Positions 18,021 through 26,260 of a stretch of DNA of 64,000 nucleotides are shown here, piece by piece; position 1 is the first letter of the stretch, and each line of letters begins with the position of its first letter. The notes beneath the pieces are model-generated. The model was not told the origin of the DNA and ran no database searches. It saw only the letters and a program-made list of their open reading frames with translations. Both the position numbers and the translations under genes were made by a program. The DNA is from Neobacillus ginsengisoli (GTDB lineage Bacteria; Bacillota; Bacilli; Bacillales_B; DSM-18226), in assembly GCF_030813055.1 (NCBI RefSeq), contig NZ_JAUSTW010000001.1, forward strand, positions 620,001-684,000. The letters run 5' to 3'.

Positions 18021-18719
18021 TTAAATAAGATGGATTTCCTCCATTAGCGTTTCTATATCTAATATCATATTGCCTTCAACATCTACTTCGATTAATTCAT
18101 CCTTTTTCATTTTTGTGAGGGTACGGCTGATTGTTTCTCGTGTTGTACCAATCATATTCGCAAGATCCTTATTCGTGAATTCAGCCTTAAGCAATATCGT
18201 TCCATCTTCTAACTCTTTGCCATGCTTTTGACCAATCCGAATAAGGAGTTTGACGATTTGCTCATAGGTATTATTGAGGATTTGTTCTTCAAGACGGTTT
18301 TGTAAATCAACAATCTTTTCACCTAGAACTCTGAATACCTTGATGCAGAGCTCGGGGTTATCGATCAGCACCGCTTCAAATTTGGATATCGGAACAGCGA
18401 TCAATGTAGATGACTCAAGAACTTCAGCATATGCGGGATAATCACCTTTTCTGAAAAAACCCACATGCGGGAACATTTCACCTTTTTTCATGATTGCTAC
18501 AATTTGTTCTTTCCCATTCACATCACTTTTGTATACCTTGATTTTGCCGTCATATATGAAATAAACATTTTCAAGCGGGTCCCCTTGGAGAAAAACATGG
18601 CTTTGTTTTTTCCACTCCCTGGAAATGGCGATATCAGTGATTTTCGTTAATTCATAATCGTTTAATTCTCGAAAAAGAGAGAATTCAGAAAGGACTTTTT
18701 TAATTGCTTCAATCTTCAA
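18021..18719 (-). CDS. Crp/Fnr family transcriptional regulator (copy 1)
   Basis: 232 residues. Cyclic-nucleotide-like sensor domain at 10-120 (LENVYFIYDGKIKVYKSD, GEMFPHVGFF), dimer helix at 130-160 (KVLGEKIVDLQNRLEEQI) and C-terminal winged HTH with recognition helix TTRETISRTL. That R-E-x-x-S-R pattern is the CRP type (Arg180/Glu181/Arg185), which reads TGTGA. There are no N- or C-terminal cysteine clusters, so it is not an Fe-S Fnr. I choose TTG at 18719 because GAGGTG lies 6 nt upstream; a GTG at 18728 overlaps that site. It is closely similar to the protein at 30338-31030. Its own -10 box (TACAAT, 18754-18759) has no TGTGA site at -41.5. Confidence 0.9.
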   Translation of the reverse strand: MKIEAIKKVLSEFSLFRELNDYELTKITDIAISREWKKQSHVFLQGDPLENVYFIYDGKIKVYKSDVNGKEQIVAIMKKGEMFPHVGFFRKGDYPAYAEVLESSTLIAVPISKFEAVLIDNPELCIKVFRVLGEKIVDLQNRLEEQILNNTYEQIVKLLIRIGQKHGKELEDGTILLKAEFTNKDLANMIGTTRETISRTLTKMKKDELIEVDVEGNMILDIETLMEEIHLI

Positions 18720-18899
18720 TTCTTTCACCTCTTCAAATGAAACATCTACTCCTATTGTAGCAAAAAATCACAAAATAATTTAATAGATACCCGCTCGTTT
18801 TATTGGTTCAAATAAACTGTTCACAAAATAGACAAATTTCTGTTGTTAAATTGGAAAAAATTCTTTGGATTTTTAAATGAAAATATCCCGATTTTCCTT

Positions 18900-18928
18900 T
18901 TGTAACGAACGTTTATTCGATAAAATAT
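18900..18928 (+). promoter_or_regulatory. Candidate mrfA promoter containing a LexA-like box
   Basis: TTGTAA (18900-18905) and an AT-rich -10 region (TAAAAT/AAATAT, 18921-18928) flank CGAACGTTTATTCG (18906-18919). This matches the palindromic form CGAAC-N4-GTTCG at 9 of 10 arm positions but deviates from the full B. subtilis consensus at three positions. LexA control is only a hypothesis. Confidence 0.4.
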
Positions 18929-18947
18929 AGGTATTGAGGTGAGACCG

Positions 18948-21242
18948 ATGAAATTTAAAAAAAGTTTACAAGAAATACTTGTTGATTTAAAGCTTAAAGA
19001 TCAATTTAATGAAAATATTATCACATGGCGGACCATTGAAGAAAAACAGGCAAAAACTGTTGTCTTGCCGGAGGACTTACACACCGTTTTGATAGATGCG
19101 CTTAAAAGTAAGGGAATAGGGCAGCTTTATACCCATCAAAAAACTGCCTATGAAACAATTATAGCAGGAAGAAGTATTGTTGCTGTTACACCTACTGCTT
19201 CCGGAAAAACACTATGCTACAATTTACCGGTTTTACAAACTATTCTAAATAATCCTAATGCCAGAGCACTGTATATGTTTCCTACGAAGGCGCTTGCTCA
19301 AGACCAAAAAAGTGAAATAAATGAGATTATCCAGGCTGCAGGTGTAGATATTAATAGCTATACTTACGATGGAGATACTCCGGCAAATATTCGCCAAAAA
19401 GTAAGAAAATCAGGTCATGTAGTTATTACCAATCCGGACATGCTGCATTCTGCGATTCTTCCCCATCATACGAAATGGGTTTCGCTCTTTGAAAATCTAA
19501 AATTTGTTGTCATTGATGAGCTTCATACCTACCGAGGAGTGTTTGGGAGCCATGTAGCGAATGTAATCAGAAGGTTAAAACGTATTTGCCGCTATTATGG
19601 AAGTAATCCTGTTTTTATATGCACCTCTGCTACCATTGCCAATCCTCTTGAGCTGGCAGAAACGTTAACAGAAGAGGAAATGATTTTAATTGATAACAAT
19701 GGTGCTCCAAGTGGAACAAAACATTTTCTATTTTACAATCCTCCGATTGTAAATAAACCTCTTAATATTAGAAAAAGTGCAACGCTGGAGGTTCGGAAAA
19801 TTGCCGGTGAACTATTAAAAAATAAAATTCAAACGATTGTTTTTGCTAGAAGCCGTGTACGAGTTGAGATTATTCTGACGTACTTACAAGAATTGGTAAA
19901 AAATCAATTAGGGGCAAAATCCATTATGGGCTACCGAGGTGGATACCTTCCGACAGAAAGAAGGAAAATTGAAAAAGGGCTCCGTTCAGGTGAAATCTAT
20001 GGTGTTGTCAGTACGAACGCTCTCGAGCTTGGAGTGGATATTGGCCAGCTTCAGGTATGTATTATGACAGGCTATCCGGGAACGATTTCAAGTGCATGGC
20101 AGCAAGCAGGCAGGGCAGGAAGAAGGCATGGAGAGGCACTCGTTATCATGGTCGCCAGCTCCAGTCCGCTTGATCAATATATTATCCAAAATCCGGACTA
20201 CTTTTTCAATAAAAGCCCCGAAACTGCCAGAATTAATCCTGATAACTTAATTATTTTAATAGATCACATGAAATGTGCTGCATATGAGTTGCCTTTTAAA
20301 GTAGGCGAGCAATTTGGAAAACTGGGAACTGAAGAATTGCTGGAATATTTGACAGACGAACGGGTCCTTTATCAAAACGGAGACAAATGGTATTGGATGA
20401 ACGATTCGTTTCCTGCTCATAATATTAGTTTGCGGTCCGCTTCCCAAGAAAATGTAATTATTGTAGATCAATCAGATGTTGCCAATGTAAAAGTGATCGG
20501 TGAGATGGACCGTTTCTCAAGCATGACTCTTCTTCATGATGAAGCAATCTATTTACATCAGGGGACACAATTTCAGGTGGAAAAGCTTGATTGGGAAGAA
20601 AAAAAGGCGTTCGTTCGTGAAGTGGATGTTGACTATTTTACTGATGCGAACCTAGCAGTTCAGTTAAAAGTGTTGGAAGTGGACAAGCTTAAGGAAATAG
20701 CAGATGCGGAAATCGGTTATGGCGACGTAAGTGTCAGGGCAATGGCGACCATTTTTAAAAAGATCAAATTTGAAACACATGAAAATATTGGTTCCGGTCC
20801 GATTCATCTTCCAGAAGAAGAGCTTCATACGAATGCAGCGTGGATCTCATTGAATCGGCCATTGGCAGAAATGGGTCATGAACGATTGGAGCAAGGGCTT
20901 GTTGGGACGGCGCATGCCTTAAACCATATTGCTCCACTATTCGTAATGGCAGATCCTCAGGATATTCATGTGATTCCGCAAGTAAAGGCAGATCATAATG
21001 AAAAACCTACGATCTTTTTCTATGATCGATATCCCGGCGGTATCGGCCTAAGTGAAAAAATCCATTCCGGGATGTCAGAGGTTTTTGAAGAAACAAAAAA
21101 AATGATAACAGGTTGTCAGTGCACTTCGGGATGTCCGTCCTGCATTGGGACTGATTTAGTCAGTGAAACAGCAAAAAGTGATGCATTAATAATTATCAAG
21201 GCCTTTTTAAAGCCTTCCAAAATGAATAGGGAAGTGCAGTAA
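18948..21242 (+). CDS. mrfA: DEAD/DEAH helicase MrfA (YprA)
   Basis: 764-residue superfamily 2 helicase. With MrfB it forms a UvrA-independent mitomycin C repair pathway in B. subtilis. Helicase domain 1 has the Walker A-like TPTASGKTLCY near residue 80 and DELH (VVIDELHTYRG). Domain 2 has TSATIANP, VSTNALELGVDIG and QQAGRAGRR. The C-terminal DUF1998 domain ends in a four-Cys zinc site, CQCTSGCPSC. The ATG after GAGGTGAG is preferred to a GTG inside that site. The TAATG overlap with mrfB implies translational coupling. Confidence 0.94.
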   Translation: MKFKKSLQEILVDLKLKDQFNENIITWRTIEEKQAKTVVLPEDLHTVLIDALKSKGIGQLYTHQKTAYETIIAGRSIVAVTPTASGKTLCYNLPVLQTILNNPNARALYMFPTKALAQDQKSEINEIIQAAGVDINSYTYDGDTPANIRQKVRKSGHVVITNPDMLHSAILPHHTKWVSLFENLKFVVIDELHTYRGVFGSHVANVIRRLKRICRYYGSNPVFICTSATIANPLELAETLTEEEMILIDNNGAPSGTKHFLFYNPPIVNKPLNIRKSATLEVRKIAGELLKNKIQTIVFARSRVRVEIILTYLQELVKNQLGAKSIMGYRGGYLPTERRKIEKGLRSGEIYGVVSTNALELGVDIGQLQVCIMTGYPGTISSAWQQAGRAGRRHGEALVIMVASSSPLDQYIIQNPDYFFNKSPETARINPDNLIILIDHMKCAAYELPFKVGEQFGKLGTEELLEYLTDERVLYQNGDKWYWMNDSFPAHNISLRSASQENVIIVDQSDVANVKVIGEMDRFSSMTLLHDEAIYLHQGTQFQVEKLDWEEKKAFVREVDVDYFTDANLAVQLKVLEVDKLKEIADAEIGYGDVSVRAMATIFKKIKFETHENIGSGPIHLPEEELHTNAAWISLNRPLAEMGHERLEQGLVGTAHALNHIAPLFVMADPQDIHVIPQVKADHNEKPTIFFYDRYPGGIGLSEKIHSGMSEVFEETKKMITGCQCTSGCPSCIGTDLVSETAKSDALIIIKAFLKPSKMNREVQ

Positions 21243-22510
21243 TGTCATTGAAAAATAAATTAAATCGTTTAAAACCGCATCTTTCTGTTGGCTTACGTGA
21301 AGAAAAAATAACGAAGTTTGCAGAATCCGCCGCCATTAAAGTTCCGTTCCGTGAAAGTTGGGAAAAGGTTAACGTTTTTCCATATGTCTTAGATCAAAAT
21401 TACTGTCTAATCAGAGAAGTAAGATATCCGCTCTCGCAACAGCATGGTCACTACCGTTTCAGCGACTTTCAAGCCGCAGTTAAGCTCTGGAATACAGGGA
21501 AAATCAGTCATCCGTTGTCAGCGAACGGGCATCGTGCAGAAGAATTATTCTTTTTTGATACAGAAACAACAGGACTTGGCGGAGGGGTTGGAAATACGAT
21601 TTTCTTGCTGGGGTATGCCAGTATTATAGGGAATCAGCTTATTTTGAGGCAGCATATTCTACCAAATCCGGGCGCGGAAGTTCCTTTATATCAAAGCTTT
21701 TTAGAAAACGTGAACTATAAAACACTTGTTACCTATAATGGAAAATCGTTTGACTGGCCCCAAGTAAAATCAAGACATACTCTCGTAAGGGAGCATGTTC
21801 CAATGCTGCCTGCTTTTGGCCATTTTGATTTGTTTCATGCTGCGAGAAGATTATGGAAGCATAAACTCGAGCGATTAAAATTAGCTATCGTTGAAAAAGA
21901 AGTTTTAGGGGTAGAAAGAGTTGACGACATTCCCGGATTTTTGGCCCCAATGATCTATTTTGATTTTATTGAAAGTAAACAGCCGGATGGCATGATTGGC
22001 ATTCTTAAGCATAATGAAATCGATATCCTATCGCTTGTTACTTTGTACACCCATCTTACCTTCCAGCTTTGTGGAATGGACAAGAAACAAACACGGAAAG
22101 AGTCCTTTGAGGTCGGGCGATGGTATCATGCATTAGGAGAAAATCACGAAGCGGAAAAAGTATTGACGAAGCTTGGCAAAGGAAGTGATTTAACTTCCTT
22201 TCAAGCGAAACTAACATTGGCCTATCAGCGAAAAAAAGAAAAAGAATGGGAAAAAGCAAGAATTTTGTTTGCCGATGTTGTCAATTCGGGGGATCCGCAG
22301 ATGATGCTTGAGGCGTGCATTGAGTTAGCTAAAATCCATGAACATAGACTAAAAGATTTTAAGATTGCTATTGATTATTGTCAAAAAGCTATCAATATTG
22401 ACAAGCATTCCAACAAGCTACATCTTGACCAGCTTGATCATAGATTGAAAAGGCTTAAGCTAAAATATGATAAATTTCCTCGGGAAACGCAAAATTCGCC
22501 AAAAATATAG
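21242..22510 (+). CDS. mrfB: Exonuclease MrfB (YprB) with TPR tail
   Basis: 422 residues. The ribonuclease H-like DEDD exonuclease domain (about 90-265) has FFDTETTGLGGG, TYNGKSFDWP, GHFDLFHAARRLW and the last acidic pair in KHNEIDILSLV. A helical TPR-like region at about 285-400 (RWYHALGENHEAEKVL, LTLAYQRKKEKEWEKA) may mediate contacts. In B. subtilis it is the nuclease partner of MrfA. Its start codon overlaps the mrfA stop. Confidence 0.92.
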   Translation: MSLKNKLNRLKPHLSVGLREEKITKFAESAAIKVPFRESWEKVNVFPYVLDQNYCLIREVRYPLSQQHGHYRFSDFQAAVKLWNTGKISHPLSANGHRAEELFFFDTETTGLGGGVGNTIFLLGYASIIGNQLILRQHILPNPGAEVPLYQSFLENVNYKTLVTYNGKSFDWPQVKSRHTLVREHVPMLPAFGHFDLFHAARRLWKHKLERLKLAIVEKEVLGVERVDDIPGFLAPMIYFDFIESKQPDGMIGILKHNEIDILSLVTLYTHLTFQLCGMDKKQTRKESFEVGRWYHALGENHEAEKVLTKLGKGSDLTSFQAKLTLAYQRKKEKEWEKARILFADVVNSGDPQMMLEACIELAKIHEHRLKDFKIAIDYCQKAINIDKHSNKLHLDQLDHRLKRLKLKYDKFPRETQNSPKI

Positions 22511-22673
22511 CAAAAACAATATGTTTCGGCATACTTCGATAAGCTGTAACAAAATATTTATATTTCTATTAAAAAACCAGAAATTCCATATTGTTTATCA
22601 TGGTTAAACAAGGTAAAATGTTAAACTGTATTGAGAAAAAAACGACTATAAAAAACAATATGGAGCTGGTAAT

Positions 22674-22769
22674 ATGTATAAGGCAATTCTGTTTTTATTT
22701 TTTATTGTCGTTTGTTTGACTGGTTTTGTTTTTACAAGTTTAAAAGATAGCTTTTATTCGTTTCTATAA
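22674..22769 (+). CDS. 31-residue single-pass membrane peptide
   Basis: Reads MYKAILFLFFIVVCLTGFVF then a short polar tail. One hydrophobic helix covers residues 4-20, followed by TSLKDSFYSFL. TGGAGCTGG lies at normal distance before the ATG. I do not recognise it. A ribosome site, an uninterrupted frame and typical small-membrane-protein composition support it, but comparison with relatives is missing. Confidence 0.5.
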   Translation: MYKAILFLFFIVVCLTGFVFTSLKDSFYSFL

Positions 22770-22801
22770 GATTGGATAAAGAAAACATACAAATTTGAGA
22801 A

Positions 22802-22836
22802 CTGTCTAGCTGCCTAAGGCGCTTTCGCTTTTCTTG
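22802..22836. repeat. Deleted copy of the TCTAGCTCCAGCGCC repeat
   Basis: Only the two tips remain, CTGTCTAGCT joined to AAGGCGCTTTCGCTTTTCTT. They match the ends of the element at 13741-13891 with the middle removed. The rest of the 22511-22923 gap holds only the 31-residue frame. Confidence 0.6.
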
Positions 22837-22923
22837 TAAAAATAGGTATTTTCCTTAGTACAAGAGTAGTCCTTCCTTCATAGGCTGTTAATGTAAACAG
22901 AATATTTGAAGGGAGAGCTTAAT

Positions 22924-23235
22924 ATGTATCTTGGAACCAATTTTATGCCGCCAGTCATTCATCCGACTAACCAATTTGTGAACCATACGTTCTCAACAAC
23001 GGTGGTGCCGCACATTCATCCAACACATGTTACAACAATCAATCATCATATGTTCCAACATAAACATTACTGTACAGAAACAGCATCATGTGCTGAAGAG
23101 GTATGTAATCAGCAAATAAACTGTTGCCCACCTCCTATGCCTTGCGGACCGGGTTATGGAGCAGTTGGCCCTGGTTTTGTACCGGGAGGACCAGTACCTG
23201 CTAATGTACCTTTTATGGGTCCTAGACCTTACTGA
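22924..23235 (+). CDS. cotD: Inner spore coat protein CotD
   Basis: 103 residues, starting MYLGTNFMPPVIHPTNQ after AAGGGAGAG. Histidine- and proline-rich N-terminal half (PHIHPTHVTTINHH, FQHKHYC), several cysteines (residues 50-75) and a Gly/Pro tail, all characteristic of CotD. It sits between mrfB and ypsA, its B. subtilis location. It is made in the mother cell late in sporulation in the model organism. Confidence 0.92.
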   Translation: MYLGTNFMPPVIHPTNQFVNHTFSTTVVPHIHPTHVTTINHHMFQHKHYCTETASCAEEVCNQQINCCPPPMPCGPGYGAVGPGFVPGGPVPANVPFMGPRPY

Positions 23236-23244
23236 AGGAAAATT

Positions 23245-23273
23245 GCAAGGGCTTTATTAGCCCTTGTTTTTTT
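23245..23273 (+). terminator. Terminator after cotD
   Basis: CAAGGGC/GCCCTTG stem with a 7-nt loop and seven Ts. Confidence 0.85.
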
Positions 23274-23354
23274 ATTTGTGTTACTAATATGATATGATTT
23301 TTTTGAAAAAATGTTTGTCCTATTTAAAAAATTTTTTTATCAAGGAGAACGTTC

Positions 23355-23915
23355 TTGAATAAAGTACTAGCCATATCGGGTTATAAACCTTTTGAATTAG
23401 GGATTTTTCAAAAAGACCATCCATCCGTTTTATTTATTAAGAAAGCAATCAAGAAAGAATTAATTCCCATGATTGATGAAGGATTGGAATGGGTCTTGAT
23501 TAGCGGTCAGCTGGGAGTGGAACTCTGGGCTGCTGAAGTGGTAGTGGAGTTGAAATTAGATTATCCTGAGTTAAAGTTGGCCATCATTACTCCTTTTTTA
23601 GATCAAGAAGCATCTTGGAATGAAAATAACAAGGAGTGGTATGAATCCATTCTTGCCCAGGCAGATTTCATTGATTCAGTGACCAAAAAAGGTTATGAAA
23701 AACCATGGCAATTTCGAATAAAAAATCAATTTTTTATTGAAAAAAGCAACGCTATGCTCCTTTTGTACGATCAAGAAAAAGAAGGAAGCCCTAAATACTT
23801 ATACGAAATGGCTTCACACTATCAAGGGCATCATACATATCCTATTCGATTGATTACATTTTATGATTTACAAATGATTATTGAGGAAGAGGAATTTAAA
23901 AGTTCAGATTTTTGA
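23355..23915 (+). CDS. ypsA: YpsA, SLOG-superfamily protein
   Basis: 186 residues. A Rossmann-like SLOG fold is suggested by the N-terminal [15 protein letters not shown] and the glycine-rich [14 protein letters not shown] at about residues 50-65. Homologues influence cell division in Firmicutes and are cytoplasmic. The start is a TTG after AAGGAGAA. It is located next to gpsB, as in B. subtilis. Confidence 0.93.
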   Translation: MNKVLAISGYKPFELGIFQKDHPSVLFIKKAIKKELIPMIDEGLEWVLISGQLGVELWAAEVVVELKLDYPELKLAIITPFLDQEASWNENNKEWYESILAQADFIDSVTKKGYEKPWQFRIKNQFFIEKSNAMLLLYDQEKEGSPKYLYEMASHYQGHHTYPIRLITFYDLQMIIEEEEFKSSDF

Positions 23916-24064
23916 ATAATTTTTTTGGATTTTTAATATCTATAATCATTGTGAGAAATAGGTTTTAGTAATTAAGTAATTGAAAAAACAAAAGAAAAAT
24001 TGACAAAAGAACATATTTTTGAAAAAATAATAGGTAATGATTGGCGAATACTGAGGTGATTTGA

Positions 24065-24367
24065 ATGCTTTCTGATAAAGTGAAATTAACAGCTAAGGAT
24101 ATATTGGAAAAAGAGTTTAAGACTGGTGTACGCGGGTATAAACAAGAAGATGTTGATAAATTTTTAGATTTTATTATTAAAGACTATGAAACCTTTCATC
24201 AAGAAATCGAAGATCTTCAGCAAGAAAACCTTCGTTTGCGTAAACAACTCGAAGAAACTTCAAGAAGACAACCTGTATCGCAGCCTGCCGGTACAACTAA
24301 TTTTGATATTTTGAAACGATTATCCAATCTTGAAAAGCATGTTTTTGGGAATAAACTTTACGATTAA
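24065..24367 (+). CDS. gpsB: Cell division regulator GpsB
   Basis: 100-residue DivIVA-like cytosolic protein linking cell wall synthases to division. The N-terminal domain has [28 protein letters not shown], followed by a coiled coil at 36-72 and a short C-terminal domain [17 protein letters not shown] that forms trimers. In B. subtilis it shuttles PBP1, and ponA is in the same window. It is followed by the rnpB promoter. Confidence 0.95.
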   Translation: MLSDKVKLTAKDILEKEFKTGVRGYKQEDVDKFLDFIIKDYETFHQEIEDLQQENLRLRKQLEETSRRQPVSQPAGTTNFDILKRLSNLEKHVFGNKLYD

Positions 24368-24398
24368 CAGTTTGTGCCACACTTTCCTAATAAAAACA

Positions 24399-24427
24399 TT
24401 GAATTAACAGCAGGAAACACATATAAT
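24399..24427 (+). promoter_or_regulatory. Sigma-A promoter of rnpB
   Basis: TTGAAT, 17-bp spacer, TATAAT. It predicts a start at about 24435, where the RNA begins GTATTCATTAATTACG, matching the 5' end of the RNase P RNA fold. Confidence 0.88.
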
Positions 24428-24434
24428 AAAAAAT

Positions 24435-24866
24435 GTATTCATTAATTACGTTCGGGTAATTGCTGCAATAAGCTTCTTGCAAATTGTAGAGGAAAGTCCA
24501 TGCTCGCACGAGCTGAGATGCTTGTAGTGTTCGTGCCTAGCGAATTCATAAGCTAGGGCAGCAGGGCTAATCACCTTGTTGACGGCCGGGAAAATACCTA
24601 AGTCCGTTTGGATATGGTATGAATACCTATAAAAGTGCCACAGTGACGTAGCCTTTTCAGAAATGAAAAGGGTGGAACGGGTAAACCCCACGAGCGAGAA
24701 ACCCAAATAATGGTAGGGGCACTTTCTCTGAGGAATTGAACGAGGAGAAGGACAGATTCATCTGAATCTGTAGATAGATGATTACCACCTAAGTACGAGA
24801 CACTTTGTGTCGTTTGTAGTACTATGGTACAGAACATGGCTTACAGAACGTAATTAATGGGAAAGT
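24435..24866 (+). ncRNA. rnpB: RNase P RNA, type B
   Basis: Ribozyme that matures tRNA 5' ends. Conserved blocks are visible: TTCGGGTAATTGCTGC, GAGGAAAGTCCATGCTCGC, GTGCCACAGTGACG, GCGAGAAACCCAAAT, GGACAGATTCATC and the 3' CATGGCTTACAGAACG. The terminal helix P1 forms between CATTAATTACG (24440) and CGTAATTAATG (24849). The B-type of low-GC Firmicutes is indicated by length and by similarity to B. subtilis rnpB. Apparent reading frames across it are not genes. Confidence 0.97.
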
Positions 24867-24879
24867 AATGCGCATATAT

Positions 24880-24909
24880 AGGCTCTCCTGATGAGGAGGG
24901 CTTTTTATA
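24880..24909 (+). terminator. Terminator of rnpB
   Basis: GGCTCTCCT/AGGAGGGCT stem with two wobble pairs and a GATG loop, followed by TTTTTA. Confidence 0.85.
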
Positions 24910-24997
24910 TGTTTAAGTTTTAGCAAATGCATTCGACCATCGTTTTTGGTCCATAATGAAAAATATACATATTAGGAATGAAGTTAAGGGTGAAAAA

Positions 24998-26146
24998 ATG
25001 GGAAACTTTCAATTAATAGCTACCTCGGCAATGGGACTTGAGGCAATAGTTGCAAAAGAAGTACGGTCACTTGGATATGACTGCGAAGTAGAAAATGGGA
25101 AAATTACCTATACCGGAGATGAATTTGCCATTGCTCGCAGTAATTTATGGCTTCGTACCGCAGACAGAATTAAAATAAAGGTTGGAGAATTTAAGGCTTT
25201 TACTTTTGATGAGCTTTTTGAAAAGACAAAGGCACTGCCATGGGAAAACTTTCTGCCTGAAGATGCAGAGTTTCCTGTGATTGGAAAGTCGGTAAAATCA
25301 AAGCTATTTAGTGTATCGGATTGCCAGGCAATCGTAAAAAAGGCTGTCGTCGAAAGAATGAAAAAACATTATAAACGGAATACCTGGTTTGAGGAAACGG
25401 GCGGCTTATACCGTATTGAAGTTGCCCTATTAAAAGACGTAGCCACAATTACGATTGACGCTAGCGGCCAAGGGCTTCATAAACGCGGTTACCGTGTGGA
25501 CCAGGGTGAGGCTCCGTTAAAAGAAACACTTGCAGCTGCGCTCATTATGCTAACTAATTGGAAGCCTGACCGCCCCTTTATCGACCCTTTTTGCGGTTCT
25601 GGAACGATTCCAATCGAAGCAGCAATGATCGGCCAAAATATCGCACCCGGTTTTAATCGTGAATTTGTTTCAGAAAGCTGGAATTGGATTTCACCAAAGG
25701 TATGGGATGAAGTTAGAATAGAGGCAGAGGACGCAGCAAACTATGATCAGCCGCTTGATATTTCAGGATCTGATATAGATCACAGGATGGTGAAAATTGC
25801 ACAAGAAAACGCCTTTGAGGCAGGTCTTGGGGACTTAATCCATTTCAAACAAATGCAGGTAAAAGATATCTCAACCTCCCTGGAATATGGGGTTATTGTC
25901 GGAAATCCTCCCTACGGCGAAAGACTGGGGGATAAAAAAGCTGTCGAGCATATGTACAAGGAAATGGGTCAGGCATTCAGTAAGCTTGATACTTGGTCCA
26001 TTTATATCATGACATCCAATGAAGAATTTGAACAGTTTTATGGCAAGCCTGCAACAAAAAAAAGAAAGCTATTTAATGGCTTTATCCGGACAGATCTCTA
26101 TCAATATTGGGGGAAAAAACCGCCACGCAAAGATCAGGAAAAATAA
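24998..26146 (+). CDS. ypsC: YpsC, THUMP-domain 23S rRNA (guanine-N2) methyltransferase
   Basis: 382 residues from the ATG giving MGNFQLIATSAMGLEA; an upstream in-frame start lacks a ribosome site. A THUMP domain lies at about 45-155 and the Rossmann methyltransferase follows, with FIDPFCGSGTIPIEAA (SAM motif) near residue 190 and the catalytic NPPYGERLG near 290. It corresponds to the N-terminal half of E. coli RlmL (m2G2445). It is followed in the same direction by ypvA, as in B. subtilis. Confidence 0.92.
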   Translation: MGNFQLIATSAMGLEAIVAKEVRSLGYDCEVENGKITYTGDEFAIARSNLWLRTADRIKIKVGEFKAFTFDELFEKTKALPWENFLPEDAEFPVIGKSVKSKLFSVSDCQAIVKKAVVERMKKHYKRNTWFEETGGLYRIEVALLKDVATITIDASGQGLHKRGYRVDQGEAPLKETLAAALIMLTNWKPDRPFIDPFCGSGTIPIEAAMIGQNIAPGFNREFVSESWNWISPKVWDEVRIEAEDAANYDQPLDISGSDIDHRMVKIAQENAFEAGLGDLIHFKQMQVKDISTSLEYGVIVGNPPYGERLGDKKAVEHMYKEMGQAFSKLDTWSIYIMTSNEEFEQFYGKPATKKRKLFNGFIRTDLYQYWGKKPPRKDQEK

Positions 26147-26260
26147 ATTTTTTTCCTTGGCAGTTCTATTTTTTACGTCAGTATTTAATGCTTGATATTT
26201 CAAATAAAATAACAAGGTAGCGTCCACGATAAGGCGCTATTCTTTTTTTGGAGGGTTTTT

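Noticed and set aside
18768..18772. TCACA near the first crp gene as an operator
   Set aside because: Only a half-site; no partner arm and not at -41.5 from its TACAAT box.
24446..24837. Two minus-strand frames over rnpB
   Set aside because: They lie across the structured RNase P RNA, which explains the sequence.
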